Assembly (NCBI GenBank): GCA_012274445.1
Contig: JAAROD010000015.1
Location: 3,720,001-3,784,000, forward strand
Reading direction: 5' to 3'
Length of the DNA: 64,000 nt
Source: Sclerotiophoma versabilis
Taxonomy: Eukaryota > Ascomycota > Dothideomycetes > Pleosporales > Didymellaceae
The position numbers and the translations under genes were made by a program. The notes below the pieces were generated by a model. It had not been told where the DNA came from, ran no database searches, and saw only the letters and a list, made by a program, of their open reading frames with translations. Positions 11,356-22,484 of this stretch are shown piece by piece (the stretch's first letter is position 1; each line of letters begins with the position of its first letter).

Positions 11356-12831
11356 CTAGTTGTCAGGAAACCCATCCCTTAGATTCTCATACTTGCTCTG
11401 TGGAAAGCTCAGCAAATTCACACTCTGATCTAACGCACTGATACCACCAACATTTTTGACGAACTATTTACATCGTTAGCATTGCTCTCCTCTCTTCCCG
11501 TCTCCCCATATCAACCAGTAAGAAAGAAAGGAATACGCACCGTAGAGATCAGACTATCAGCACCCTTCTTGTCACTCGAGCTCTCCCACCACATAACCCC
11601 ACCCAGCCCGTGCTGGTGGACCAGTTGGGCTTTCTTAGCAATGATGGCGGGCGTGTCATAGCTGATCATCTCGCGCTTCGCAGCATCATAGCTCCAGCTC
11701 CCCACCAGGTCCAAATCCTCAGTAACCTTTGCACCAGCCTGAGGCAGCGCTTTATAATCATAGACACCTGCTTCCCACGTCCCTGGCCCCACACCCTGGA
11801 ATGGCTTCCCCGGGCCATCGGTCTGGGTGAAGGAGCGGCCGTACAGCGGCATACCGAGCACGATTTTGTTGGCAGGAACACCGGCGGAGATGTAGTCGTC
11901 CAGCGCCTTCTTCGTGCTGAAGGGCGTGGAAGAGGGGTTTGAGGGGAAGGGGCAGAAGTTGGCGTCGTGGCCGGCGTTGGTGTCCCAGGAGCCGGAGTAG
12001 TCGTACGCCATCTGCACATGTGTCAACATGGACGGAAGACATGGAGATCACGAGAAATTGACACTTACGAGGTTCCAGAAGTCCAGGTACTTGTCCATGG
12101 CATCGAGGTTCATCTTATTGTAGTTGGCAGGCCCAGCAGGCGACGCAACGGTGAGTATTAAATGCTGATTGTTGGCGTACTGGGTCGAATAGTCACTGAG
12201 TTGTTGCCGAGTCTCAGCAAGAAGGGAAACCATGTCATTAGCCTGGGCTTCGTTGGCGGGATACTCCCAATCCACATCAAGACCATCGAAACCAAGGTCC
12301 GCAAGGATCTTGATCGCACTGCTCGCAAAGGTTTCCCGGCCTTTGGGTGTTGACGCTGGTGCTGCAAAGTTGGCAGAGTAGGTCCACCCGCCAATTGATA
12401 AGAGCACCTTAAGCTTGCGGTTCTGCTTCTTAAGCAGAAACAGCTGCTTAGCGCATCCGTAGACGTTAGTGACGACATCGTTCCAGGAATCGGCGGGGTA
12501 GTGCCTGTCAGTATCAGACCAAGTGTCTGTCAAGTAGACTTCACCGGTCTCTGGTCGAACATTAGCGAAGGCGTAAATAACGTGAGTAAGTTCTTGGACT
12601 GGAAGATCTTGAGGGTTGAAGTTACGACCATAGATGGCCTGTATTTATCTTCAGTAAAGTAGATCTTGGACATTTTTGTTAAGCGAAACGAACCCAGTTG
12701 ACAAAGTAGGCGACGTTCTTGTAACCTGTCACAGCTGAGGAGGCTATAGTGTCGTTGGCAGTCTGCGGATTTGGAGCGGCCTGAATGAGTACAGAGAGAG
12801 AAAATAGGGTTGCGACTCCCCTGAGGAGCAT
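11356..12831 (-). CDS. Secreted GH18 endochitinase (class V, Chit42-like)
   Basis: This enzyme hydrolyses beta-1,4 links in chitin outside the cell. Four exons (12831-12694, 12638-12069, 12011-11541, 11463-11356) encode 428 residues, close to the roughly 424 of the Trichoderma 42-kDa endochitinase. The introns are 55, 57 and 77 bp, all GT-AG and all phase 0. The start at 12831 gives a good signal peptide (MLLRGVATLFSLSVLIQA). Family marks are SIGGWTYS at 127-134, the catalytic motif FDGLDVDWEYP with D164, D167, D169 and the proton donor E171, MAYDYSGSWD at 237-246, an insertion-domain segment around PLYGRSF, and GGVMWWE at 373-379. All key residues are intact and there is no carbohydrate-binding module. 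An ATATATAT stretch near 13008 is a possible promoter element. It is one of the best-supported genes here. Confidence 0.95.
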
Positions 12832-14091
12832 GTTAGCGGGGCGCGTCCTTATGATGTCGCTAGTGGCGCAGGCTATTGCAGGTACAAGTCGCGGCTTTAG
12901 TTGACTGCCAAAGCTCAAGATAAAAGTAGGTTTGAGTTAAGCAAAAGTTGCGTCAAACAGGCAAGTTAGCGGTAGAGATACTTAGGAGCTATCGTCAAAA
13001 CTTCGAATATATATATTTGAAGAGAACGAGTGAAAACGACTTAGCGTGGAGGCGACGTAGACTGGTGAGAGAAAGGCTTGAGCAAAGGTAAAGGAGGGTA
13101 CTGTAGGCAGGAGACCATGCAATGTACTAAGGAGCTGCTGGAATGCAACGAAAGCACTCCACAAAGGCCATGCAATGTACTAATGAGCTGCTGGAATGCA
13201 ACGAAAGCACTCCACAAAGGGAAAGTGACAGTGAGATATTAGTGGCAGGCTACGATGACGCCCAGTTTCATTTCGCAGCCCATTTCCGCTGCACAGCGCT
13301 TGTTTCCTTGTTAGTGTGGCATTGTGTAAATGTATTCTATTCCCTTGTCTATCGAGACCTTCTTTACCCCAGGTCTACGACCTCCCGGTTTCGACATCCG
13401 TTCATTCACTTACTACACAGTCAATGTTTGACACCACGTTCTCTACCGCACTTCGGCATCAACTCGCTCTTTCAGCAATCCACAAACCAGAAGACCGTTC
13501 CGTCAAACCTACCTGTCAATACTCAGTCCAGACTCTATCACTCACCAAATCAAACCAAAGCCGCTTCCGCGTTACACTTTAGAGACCATCGTACAAATCT
13601 GGCATTATCTTGATCACGCCCGCAACAACGCCTAGTGGACTGAATTGCCATCATACGGTGCACCTACGTGTGTGCTGCATTATAACAAATAAAGACGGGA
13701 GAGTAGAGAAGCAGGTCTTAGCTGCCATCGTTGCGCTTTCCGAAGCCAAGCAAACTGTTGGCAACCGGGAGCCACCGCTTAAGGACGTACAGTAGGATAA
13801 TCTCCATTTCGGGCCATAGTCATGTCACTACGAAAAATATATCGAACGGCACAATCACTGAATATAAGAGAGTCTCAAGGGGGAGCTGACAGCTCCTGCC
13901 ACCTCGGCAGCAAGTCTCGACAGGAAGCCCAACCTTCATTCGCCTCGCTCCACCGACTGTGCGTATTAATATCCCCACTGACGTGCAGACGATGTGCGCC
14001 ACGTTGCACGGAACCATCAACCCCTGTGAGGGCTTGAGATGTCATCGCGTAGCGCATGTAAGGATCCGGCCAGTCTACTAAAGATTACTGG
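12832..14091. other. Intergenic between the chitinase and the coiled-coil gene
   Basis: It contains the presumed chitinase promoter and a 53-bp tandem duplication. A 157-codon plus-strand frame (13143-13613) begins inside that duplication and shows no domain, so I do not call it a gene. Confidence 0.4.
13115..13220. repeat. 53-bp tandem duplication
   Basis: Two adjacent 53-bp copies (13115-13167 and 13168-13220) differ at a single base (ACTAAGGAG versus ACTAATGAG). It lies about 290 bp upstream of the chitinase start. The near-identity implies a recent event that RIP has not touched. Confidence 0.95.
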
Positions 14092-14100
14092 TATATAAAT
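14092..14100 (+). promoter_or_regulatory. TATA-like element before the coiled-coil gene
   Basis: TATATAAAT lies 75-83 bp before ATG 14175 and is followed by a pyrimidine-rich stretch, a common fungal core-promoter layout. Confidence 0.5.
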
Positions 14101-14174
14101 GAGCTTCCAACGCTTCTGACACTGCTATCCCTCATCCCCCTTACAACCGGTGCATTCTAGAAGCTAACAGACTG

Positions 14175-14729
14175 ATGGGTTCCCAAGAAACTATTCCAGA
14201 CGAGACATTGTATCAGGTATTCATGAATGTTGTACGATTAGCGGCTATTACTAATCATCTCAGGAATATCAGAATCGTCTAGTAGTCAGAGATAATGCCA
14301 TTCATCCAGCTTCAGAACTAGCAGAACCAGCACCTGCAAGCAAGCAGTCCGGTGAGAACGAAAAGGATGAGCAGCCCGGCGAATGCGCGACAAGAGGGGC
14401 AATCTCACACATCGACGCTAGTAAGACTCTCCTCCCTACTTCCTTCGCATCGACTGGTACTGAGAAGTCATGCAGGGCACCAGGCTGAGAAGAATGGTAC
14501 CGAAGTAGCAGGTCTTTTGGACGAACTGAATAACTTGATGGAGCAACATAAACACATTTCAAGCAAGGTAGACGACGTAGTCTCTCGTCTCCAAGAAGCA
14601 CTCAAACAATCCACGCATAGGAGCTTGTCTAAGAGCGGAAAACTCGTTAGATGGGCGGATAGTGCGAGGGCCCACGGCTCTGATGATGATACACACCGCC
14701 CTAGGAAAAGAGCACGTGGAGGTTTATAG
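14175..14729 (+). CDS. Small coiled-coil protein with basic C-terminus, three exons
   Basis: The exons are 14175-14216, 14264-14420 and 14476-14729, encoding 150 residues. The introns are 47 bp (GTATTC...CTAAT...CAG) and 55 bp (GTAAGA...CAG); both keep the frame. Residues from about 80 to 112 form an amphipathic helix likely to be a coiled coil (GLLDELNNLMEQHKHISSK). The C-terminus is acidic, then strongly basic (RPRKRARGG), resembling a nuclear localisation signal. It may therefore be a small nuclear dimerising protein. No family is recognised. It is convergent with the bZIP gene, 243 bp away. Confidence 0.7.
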
Positions 14730-14972
14730 GATTAGAAGACAAGAATCTCATATTAAAGATTAATATAGAATCCAGTGCACGGGAGTTGAATAAAGACACT
14801 GCTGATATCTCTATACAAGCACTGAGGCATGGCCCAGGTCGTAAACGTCCCTGACTGTACTCTGGAGGAATATTGTATTTTCTTCTTCCCAGACGAAATT
14901 TAGGCGCCAGATGTCGTGTCTGTCAGCTCATGAATTCGCATTTATATCGTCTTTTAGACCCATTCTTTTTAT

Positions 14973-15648
14973 TTATTGTATCTCCCTTGTTTCGAATTCT
15001 TCAAACACTCTAGAAAGGGTGTCCGCTGTCTCGGTTACGTCCGGTGATAAATGTAGGGAGCTGTACCCCCAACTGTTTTCTGATTCAATCTTGCTTTCAC
15101 TAAGGCTGCCTATGTCCAAACAGTCACTTATGTCGAAGGAGTCGTGCAAAGAAGTTAAGGATGGCAGGGAACATCTAGTCGACGAACCATAGTCTACCTG
15201 CGACGCTGATGATGGCTGCACGAGGTTTGAGACGAAACACTGAGCGTAGGTTGACGAATATTGATGGAATGCCGAAGTGTTGCTTAAACTGGGTGGCGAG
15301 CAAAATTGAGTGACTGCTGGAGCTGCTGCCATCGCTTCGTTCGGACAGTGAGCTGTCTCAGGTTAGGTATGCACTTTCTACTTAGAGAGAAATTTGCTGC
15401 GAACTCGCGCCCTTTTTCAACACTTCTATAGTTGCTAGTGCGTGTAGTAGTCGCTCCTGTAGCGACACGTTGTCATGCTTAAGCTCTCTATTCTACAGTT
15501 GTTAATAGGTTAATCTATCGTCAAACAATTGATCTCGAACCTGGTGTTGAAGAGTATCAATCTGGTCTTTTGTTTTCTGGCGCGACTTCCGCTGACTCTC
15601 TCGGTTCCTCTTTCTTTTCTGTGCAAGTTGGACGGCACTGAGTTTCAT
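14973..15648 (-). CDS. bZIP transcription factor, three exons
   Basis: The model has exons 15648-15541, 15492-15405 and 15352-14973, encoding 191 residues. The basic region KRKRNRESQRKSRQKTK carries the family pattern N-x7-R-x9-L (N15, R23, L33). Removing a 48-bp intron puts zipper leucines at 33, 40 and 47, an independent check of the splice. A second intron of 52 bp (GTTCGC, CTAAC, CAG) removes an in-frame TAA and joins the C-terminal exon in phase. The C-terminal 120 residues are Ser-rich with an acidic end, plausible as an activation region. It is a nuclear DNA-binding dimer by family; its target is unknown. If the second intron is wrong, the protein would end at the TAA just after the zipper. 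Confidence 0.82.
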
Positions 15649-16923
15649 GATGTTTCGCAGACTTGCTTTCGACGATCTATTCTATTGCTGGGTAATAACC
15701 GCTGGGTATGTTTGAGTTGATAGGATGGAGAGTGGCACAAGGTCAAAGCGAGGGTTTTTGAGGCTCGTCAGCATGGCGCCAATAATTGATGGTTCAAATA
15801 CATGCAACCAACACCGGCATGTTACACGGAGGGGCTATACTGCTTTGGATCGTGGCCCGCATTAAGGCAGGCGAGACTGAATGCTAAAGCTCCGCGAGGG
15901 TTGTCTGGCGGCGATGTAGGATAGTAGGCATTGGGTAATGACAATCCAATTTTAATCAGATAGAATAACTAACTCGCAATCTAGGTAAGAGATGTGTGAT
16001 GGGCTGAAGCCCAGTTGTCGAGTCCTCAATGATATTTTGGTCACGTGCGCAAGCGCTCTGTTCACAACGTCTAAGCGACGCTCAGACCAAACCTCTACCG
16101 CGTCCACGCGCGCGATAACCATATGCGAGTGTTGATCACCCCAACAACTCTACGACCCTACTTAAAACGCGTCATAACTCCACCACTATGGACCCAATTT
16201 AATAAGTATTCAAAGATATTGAATCGCGCAAGCCAGGCGCGACGCTCAAAAAGCTATACAACAGTTCTAAAGGGGCAAGCGCAGAGCTTCACAGCCTTCT
16301 AAACAACCCAAGAAGTGTCAGAAACGTGTTGTTGTTGATTCATCTCATGTACAAGCTAAGGTAGCTGCCCCAGCCGCCCCAGTGCGTACTACCTAAACAC
16401 GACCAGGACGGCCACCTAAGAAACATTGTGAATAGCCAGAAAGTTGCGCACACATCTACATAGCAATACACCAAGGAATCTCGCGATAATCGCTTTTGTA
16501 CGTGGCTGTACAGCCTCATCTTTCAAGAGTCCTGTTGTTGTTCGGGTGGCTCGTCGGCTGAACTGGCTCGTTGGGTGCACAAGCACGGTACCACTTTTCA
16601 CAGCACGTAAGCGTATGCCGTCTTTGTTCACCCAAGCACATTGTTTACTACATCGCTGTTGTCTCACGAGCTCTCGCCGAATATCTTGCTAAGCAAATGT
16701 CTCAACACGACATTGCCATCTGTTTGGCCATAAGCGTGTTGCGGAAAACTTTGCCCGTTCTTTTGGTGTATGCTCGCAGTCCCGCCACATCCCTAAACGT
16801 CTGGACCTTGTTTTCATTACTTTCGCGACTTCGTCCCTATTCAATCAGATCGACAATGTTAACGTGAGTTCTCCGAACAGCCTATTTGCATCAGCATGCA
16901 TGTTTAAATAATGTCTAGTTGAC
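15649..16923. other. Intergenic with a possible transposase relic
   Basis: Near 16188 a frame reads MDPI-stop-stop-VFKDIESRKPGATLKK, like the start of pogo/Fot-type transposases. Further on a frame gives an AT-hook-like RPGRPPKK around 16400. Stops interrupt both. No intact gene is supported. Confidence 0.3.
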
Positions 16924-17385
16924 TCATACTTCCTCGCATTGGCCGCATGTCTGTGGAGGTGGCTCGACACCAATCGCATGACACAGAGCGTGCCACGCAG
17001 CTAGATCGTCCTCTTCCCCGAACCACAGACGCAACTCATCTTCCAAAGCCTCTTGATATAGATTCCAAGCAGTAACTGACGCGGCTTCCCCTCGTCGCCA
17101 GCCCTCATGAGCTTGCAAGAATGCATAAGATGTAGCTGGTGGCTGAGTTGGGTCATAGACGAAAGTCCGAAAAGAGCGAAAGAAGATATCCAGAGGTGTT
17201 TCTGGAGCCTGATGGTGGACGGGTGAGTCGCGAAGGTGCTGCACAAGACCTTCTTCGCTGCAGAATGACCGGTTGCAATCGTCGCAGCCAAAAGACTCTG
17301 CATGGGCAGGCGAGTCTCGTTCGTGTTGTTGTAGAGCAGTCTGGCTGGGGAAAGATCGATCACACAGCAGGCAGATGGACATCAT
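16924..17385 (-). CDS. Two-finger C2H2 zinc-finger protein
   Basis: It is a single-exon gene of 153 codons from ATG 17385. Two U1-like C2H2 fingers come first: CLLCDRSFPSQTALQQHERD with the second His at PAH, and CDDCNRSFCSEEGLVQHLRD with PVH. Both have C-x2-C-x12-H-x5-H spacing. The C-terminal half (PATSYAF...HEGWRRGEA... to the ECxxC-like end) is a conserved fungal extension, Trp-rich and ending IGVEPPPQTCGQCEEV, which I recognise as typical of a large family of uncharacterised fungal C2H2 proteins. It probably binds nucleic acid or protein. It shows no frame breaks. Confidence 0.8.
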   Translation of the reverse strand: MMSICLLCDRSFPSQTALQQHERDSPAHAESFGCDDCNRSFCSEEGLVQHLRDSPVHHQAPETPLDIFFRSFRTFVYDPTQPPATSYAFLQAHEGWRRGEAASVTAWNLYQEALEDELRLWFGEEDDLAAWHALCHAIGVEPPPQTCGQCEEV

Positions 17386-18242
17386 CGCTACTGTATCAAA
17401 AGTTTGCAATTCTCTCCAGAATCACAACAGGGGAATTTATATAATCTGCACAAAAGATGAAAGGCTATGTTGTGTAACAATAGTAAGCACTGTTGTGCAA
17501 TGCAACCGTGCCGCAATCCTCCAACTGTGCCATCGTGCCACACGATCCTTCAAGTGACTACGCTTACGCCCCAAGTGTCCCATGGATCAGATCGTAGCAG
17601 GCAGGCGGACGTAAGCCCCGCAGCCTTGCGATCAAACTCTGCCTTCCATTAACTAGCTCACCTCTTGCAAATTCGCCGCCTCACTACCCTCAGGCTAGAG
17701 CGGTCAACCGTTCTACCTAAGATGTCTATACGCTTCTTAAGGCATATTGGACTGCCTTGCAAATTCGTCTTCTACTACCTACTACAGGTCAGCCTTACCG
17801 CGCCATAGTGGAGGCTGTGCAATTAGCCGCGCCCCGCCCTAACCTGATTGTTTTTGCTGCGGCTTCAGGTGAATTATTGCGCTTAAGGAATTCTACGAAA
17901 CTTGAGCTACGTCCTGCCTCAATATCACTTCTACAGTCTTCTGCTTCTGCTGTAGCTTCCTAGGATACACAATCATCATTGATAACTCTACCTGTTGGTT
18001 TAAACCTACCTGCTAGGGTCGATATCGCACGAGTCTAGTACGTCGACAGCACTACTGTCTATCACAACAACTTCTACTTCAACCCTGTTAACCCTGCTCC
18101 TAAAACCTAGTGCGAACCCTCAATGTGTAGGTTTACGATTGCTGGAAATGAACGCCTTTATAACTAGTCCTAAGAAATATTAGGCTAAAGTGTAGCTTCT
18201 ACCCGCAAATCTAAATAACTAGAGAGACGAAATCTTGTGCAA
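17386..18242. other. No supported gene
   Basis: Frames are short and interrupted. Sequence from about 18050 to 18240 may be the degraded 5' part of the HET pseudogene that follows. Confidence 0.4.
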
Positions 18243-19608
18243 CTTGCCTATTGACTACCCATTAGAGACAATGTTCGTCTCTTAATCTTTCACCTTGGTT
18301 CATTCAATGCGTGGTTAGGAGGAGCAGATCGCCAAGTCGATTGCATATTTGCTGTTCTGCAGGAGTTTCGACATAGTACGCGAGAGGGGAAATCTTCGAC
18401 CCATTTGAACGCTGCCAAACAACTCTCTCTTCATAGGCAACTGTTCTGCGATGTCTTTCATGCCAAAGCCGGTCCTTTATCTGAACGGAACGATCAAGAC
18501 GATAACATGTTGCACGAAGAATTCAACTAGCTTCGCCCCTTCTATGAACAGCCTCACTGGCTCCGTGTCTGGATTTTTCAAGAGCTTATCCCGGCAAAGA
18601 TAGTAGTTGTCTGTTATGGGGACAAGTCTATCGATTTTGACGACATTTATGGACTTAGCCCCGATTGGGGCTTATTCGGACAAGGATTCGACGGTGAGAC
18701 TTATCAAAAGCTAAAACCACATACGAGGGGATGGAAAACCATCCAGACGATTCACGGGCATCGATAACGAAGGAAGGTGGTGGAATGGGACATGGGGGAA
18801 GACGCTCCTTATCCAATCAGCATTAAGATGTCAGAGCCGGGTGATGTCCCGATGTTGGGTGAAATTATTGGGGTATACGCCCGATACCACAAATGCGAAC
18901 GTCCAAAAGACATAGTCTACGGTTTCCGGGAGCTAGTTTCACAATGGAAAGGAAACCTTCTAGTAGATCATAAGCGGTCGGACTTGGAAGTCTTTCTAGA
19001 TGTTGCAAAACTTGATTTATTTGGACCAAAAAGCATGGAGGATTGCATGTGGCGTTCTGGTTGTGGTCAGCCATGGGATTGGGGGATAGGGAGAAATTCA
19101 ATGACTGCCTACGGCAATCTTTTCCCGAACTTTGTCAGCGGAAATAAGTAAGTCCAAGTTCACAGTTAGCTGTCTGGGCTTTCGCCGTAATCTATCATGT
19201 CTGCCTCTAACGCATCGCATTATTATATCCAGTCTCAGAAGAACCGAATATTGTGAAATGATAAAGCTTCACAAAAGATTGTCTTCGAAAATGGAAAATC
19301 TGCTTGACAAGTTGCTGTACAGAAATGTACCTAGGAAGAGAGTTAGAAGAATTTAGATCTTTACAGTAGCGTAGGAATATCTCTTGGTCAAGAAATGGCA
19401 ATTGGCGCACCAACGTAAATGTAAGGACGAGGAGGGGATGTGCAAATGTTTTTCGCAGCTAGATGCACTTGAAGAAACACTTCTAGATGATCACCAAATG
19501 AATGAGGGCGACGTTTGTCCCCTCTCCATGGTACTTAGTCATCGGCATGTAGAGAGGGCGGCTTCGACAATTAAGAATGTATCTTTATATCCTAATAGGA
19601 TATTCTAG
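18243..19608 (+). pseudogene. HET-domain protein pseudogene
   Basis: One frame (18243 to 19151) carries the second half of a HET domain in the right order: FNAWLGGADRQVD, then PHWLRVWIFQELIPAK, then RPKDIVYGF, then LLVDHKRSDLEVFLDVAK. It is interrupted by a TGA near 18252, TAG 18528 and TAA 18765. The N-terminal HET motifs are not readable upstream, so the gene is 5'-degraded as well. Further short frames to 19608 (one ending in RVRRI, one Cys-containing) may be its former C-terminal region, possibly after an intron at GTAAGT 19149. HET proteins act in allorecognition cell death; this copy should be inactive. Confidence 0.72.
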
Positions 19609-19611
19609 ATG

Positions 19612-22033
19612 CTAGCAGCAATCATAGGAATGCCTAGGGGATACGGTTCCGTGAATCTCTTGAGCATGTCGTTGCAAGCGCATCTTGTCTAATAGAGGCA
19701 CCTTACAAAGATTGCAACTAAGACTCTTCCCACTCTCGATGTGTTTTAAGTGCTTGCGTCCAAAATGCTTGCTAAGATCGCCTGGGGTACCAAAGGGATG
19801 TATGCGCTGTGCCAGCGGCAGTCCTTCGTTGCCTAGGCAGAGGAAACATACCCTCGGCCTTTTCTCCTTGTACACCGAGACTTTGGCTGCTTCTAATGCT
19901 TCTTCCTCGTATTCTAGCTGGCTCTTGACGGGTGGGGCGACGTTCCCGCTCCGCCCTACTCTTCGGATAGGGCTCATTCCCCCCTCTTCGACGCCACAGT
20001 ACAGTGTTACCGCACGAATGGCCCTATTACGCCTGTCCATCTCCTCTTCTATAGTGGTCCCTGGGTTCGACAGGACCGAGTCGGCCAGCTCCCCTTGAGC
20101 CGGGAGCATAACGTTGTGGACAAGCTCCGGATCGTCCTTGGTTTCTAAGCCAGCAAGCTGCTGCTCAACATCACGCACGGGCTGTTCAAACTCCCAGCGT
20201 TCTTTAATGTCCTTAAGAAGGGCGTGCCGTCGACGCTGCCTCTCTTGGCTTATCTTGGAGGCAAGCGCTTTGTACTTAGGATGTTTTGTTGCATTAGGAA
20301 CCGTATGTTTGAGTTGCTCTCGTCGGTCAAGCAGGGAACGGACGTAAGGATCATCATCTACGGACGCAGACTGTTCCTGTGTGAGTCGTCGTGGCCGACG
20401 AAGATCAATCGAACGGCTCATAGTACAAGCCGCCCGCATGAGGGCTGCCTGGGGTTGGATGCCTCGCACGACAGCCTGCGTGTCAACTGTAATACGTCGT
20501 GAGAGGTAATGCTTCAAGAATGTTGATATGCTAGCATGGCCCATCATCAAATTCTGCATAGCCTCACTAACGTTTCCTACGCATTACATTAATTCTGCAT
20601 CCTGCATCATTCACCTTGCATAGAAAATATCGCAGGACTTACCGTTCTCATTAAACGCCTTCCCTCCAGCATATCTTAGGGAATAAGGACGGGTAACTTG
20701 AGCAAACCCTGTGACCTCGCCTAAAATCCGGATCCACGGCAGCAGGGTGGAGTAGGGAAGAGGCTCGTTGGGAGAGATGTCCCAACCATGCAGGGTCCGT
20801 ACTGCTTTCCTAAACACAGGAATATCATCTAAAATTGGATTCAGACCTAGTGACAGCTCGTTGCGGCCTTGCGGAATAGTCAGCCTGCTTAGTTCCTCTG
20901 GAGAGGTTAGATTGTAGGCTGCAAACGCCCGATCGCAGAAGAGCAGGCCAAGGAGGAAAACGTGCGGACTGAAGAGGAGCGTCTCATCGTACATTATCTC
21001 AGGGAGAGGAAAGGTATTCCTTAGAGAAAAGTCAACAAGCGTATAAGCTCTAGCAGAGAATAATCACATACAAGTCTTTGATACCAAGGAACTCCTTTGT
21101 GAATTCAAAGGTAAACTCGAGCAAAACTCGATGAGGGCCACCCTCGGGATCCCGTAGCAGCGTAACTTTTATATGCCGATAGCAGAGACCAAGAAGAGCC
21201 TGGGGCCGATTCGCTGTGAATCCACCCAGTTGTAAATAGAGCTGGGCTTGTATCCTATAGCGTCCGTGGGGATACCTCTTTTCAGTTGTTACCAGATTCG
21301 TTTGCAGCACTCTGGCCAGATCCTCGATATACATGCAGGCCTTATCTCGACCTATTTTTTTTAGATCGTGCTTCTTTGCCAGCTTCCTTAGTACCTGTTG
21401 AATACATTAGACATGAATACTCGTGTCAGAATAACACTAGGCTAGCTCTTCATACCTTGTGCATGCTCCGGTTCATTTTCCCATCTAATTTCACCCCAGC
21501 TGCTCTTTCATACACCAGGCGGAAAACCTTCCAATACGTCCCTAGGGAGCTGGCAAGCTTGGTTCCTCGGCGTTTCCTCCCGCCTTTTCCATGCCGCTGG
21601 CTGAGTAGCCAGTCAAAGAACGTGTATAGAGTAGCAACGGATACGGTTGCGTAGGCACGATAGTGATCTTTCTTGAGGTACGTCCAGCATCTATACTGGG
21701 GTTAGCCCATGCGATCAAGCGCAAGCTACAAAGGGAAAAGGAGACGTACTGATTCCACTGATCTTCCATACGATCGAGCAAGCGAGTACTGCTGTCCTTG
21801 TAGTCCTCTTTCGTGTACTCTTGTTCGTTGAAGATCTCCAGCTGTCGAAGGTAGTACTCAGGCGGATGATCCTCGTTGGGGAAGAGCCATGCTTCATCCT
21901 CATCATTCTTATTGTTGTTGGCAAATTGGTTGACATCTGTTAAATCTGTATCCCGATCCATGCCATCGTCCCTGTCAGACCCAGTGTAATCGCTGTTATT
22001 GGAGGAACTCTTAACCAGTGAACGTCGTCGCAT
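19612..22033 (-). CDS. DUF3435 tyrosine recombinase (Starship captain-like), five exons
   Basis: The exons are 22033-21750, 21690-21456, 21394-21072, 21019-20643 and 20576-19612, encoding 727 residues without a stop. The introns of 59, 61, 52 and 66 bp have good donors (GTACGT, GTATGA, GTATGT, GTAAGT). The N-terminal part (HPPEYYLRQLE, TYWKVFRLVYERAAG) is the core-binding region of the family. Catalytic candidates sit in order: R236 in ANRPQALL, Y393 and R396 in RPYSLRY, H420 in MGHAS and the nucleophile Y430 in FLKHYLSRR. The C-terminus adds two zinc-finger-like Cys/His clusters at about 650-685 and 694-715. By family it is a site-specific DNA recombinase that moves large Starship elements, but DUF3435/C2H2 genes also exist without a known element. 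It appears intact next to RIP-degraded DNA. Confidence 0.93.
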
Positions 22034-22484
22034 GGCCTGCAGCACAGGCAGAGCGAGTGGACGCAGAGCATGCGTATATAGCTATGCGTCTAAGGCAAGA
22101 CGTAAAGGGAGGATAGAATATCGCGGCGAGAATTTGCGTGTAAACGACAATACCAAGAAAAGGAGGACAACTTCCTTGTTTGTGTTGCTCCAGATAGCGA
22201 GGAAGGAGCATTTAGTACTCTGCTTGCAGGACAACCTTAGACTGGATTAGCATTCACTTGTAGTGTTCAGAAGAGCGAGTCAGGTCGCAGGCGTGCTACA
22301 GCGTTCCTGACGGGAAATTGAATTTGCCCTTGGACCTGTTTAACGCCAACGCTAGCTAAGGTAGGAAAGCCGAAGATGTTTCCGCTCAGGCCACAGCCCG
22401 CACAATTAGGGGGGTTTTACGGCAAGTCAGCATCCAGAAACAGCGTCACGAGCCCCCGAAATCAGAAGCCAAATCGCCGTTGGA
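22034..22484. other. Upstream region of the recombinase gene
   Basis: It is of ordinary composition up to about 22480, where the AT-rich repeat block starts abruptly. If the recombinase heads a Starship, the 5' end of that element should lie in or near this interval, since captains point inward from the 5' border. A TATATA stretch lies about 45 bp before the start codon. I could not define a terminal repeat. Confidence 0.45.

Noticed and set aside
13143..13613. 156-residue plus-strand frame
   Set aside because: It starts inside a 53-bp duplication, has no domain and an erratic composition, and has no promoter-like element near its start.
21542..22045. 167-residue frame at the recombinase start as a separate gene
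   Set aside because: Its second half reads through a canonical 59-bp intron; the spliced exons continue the DUF3435 family sequence.
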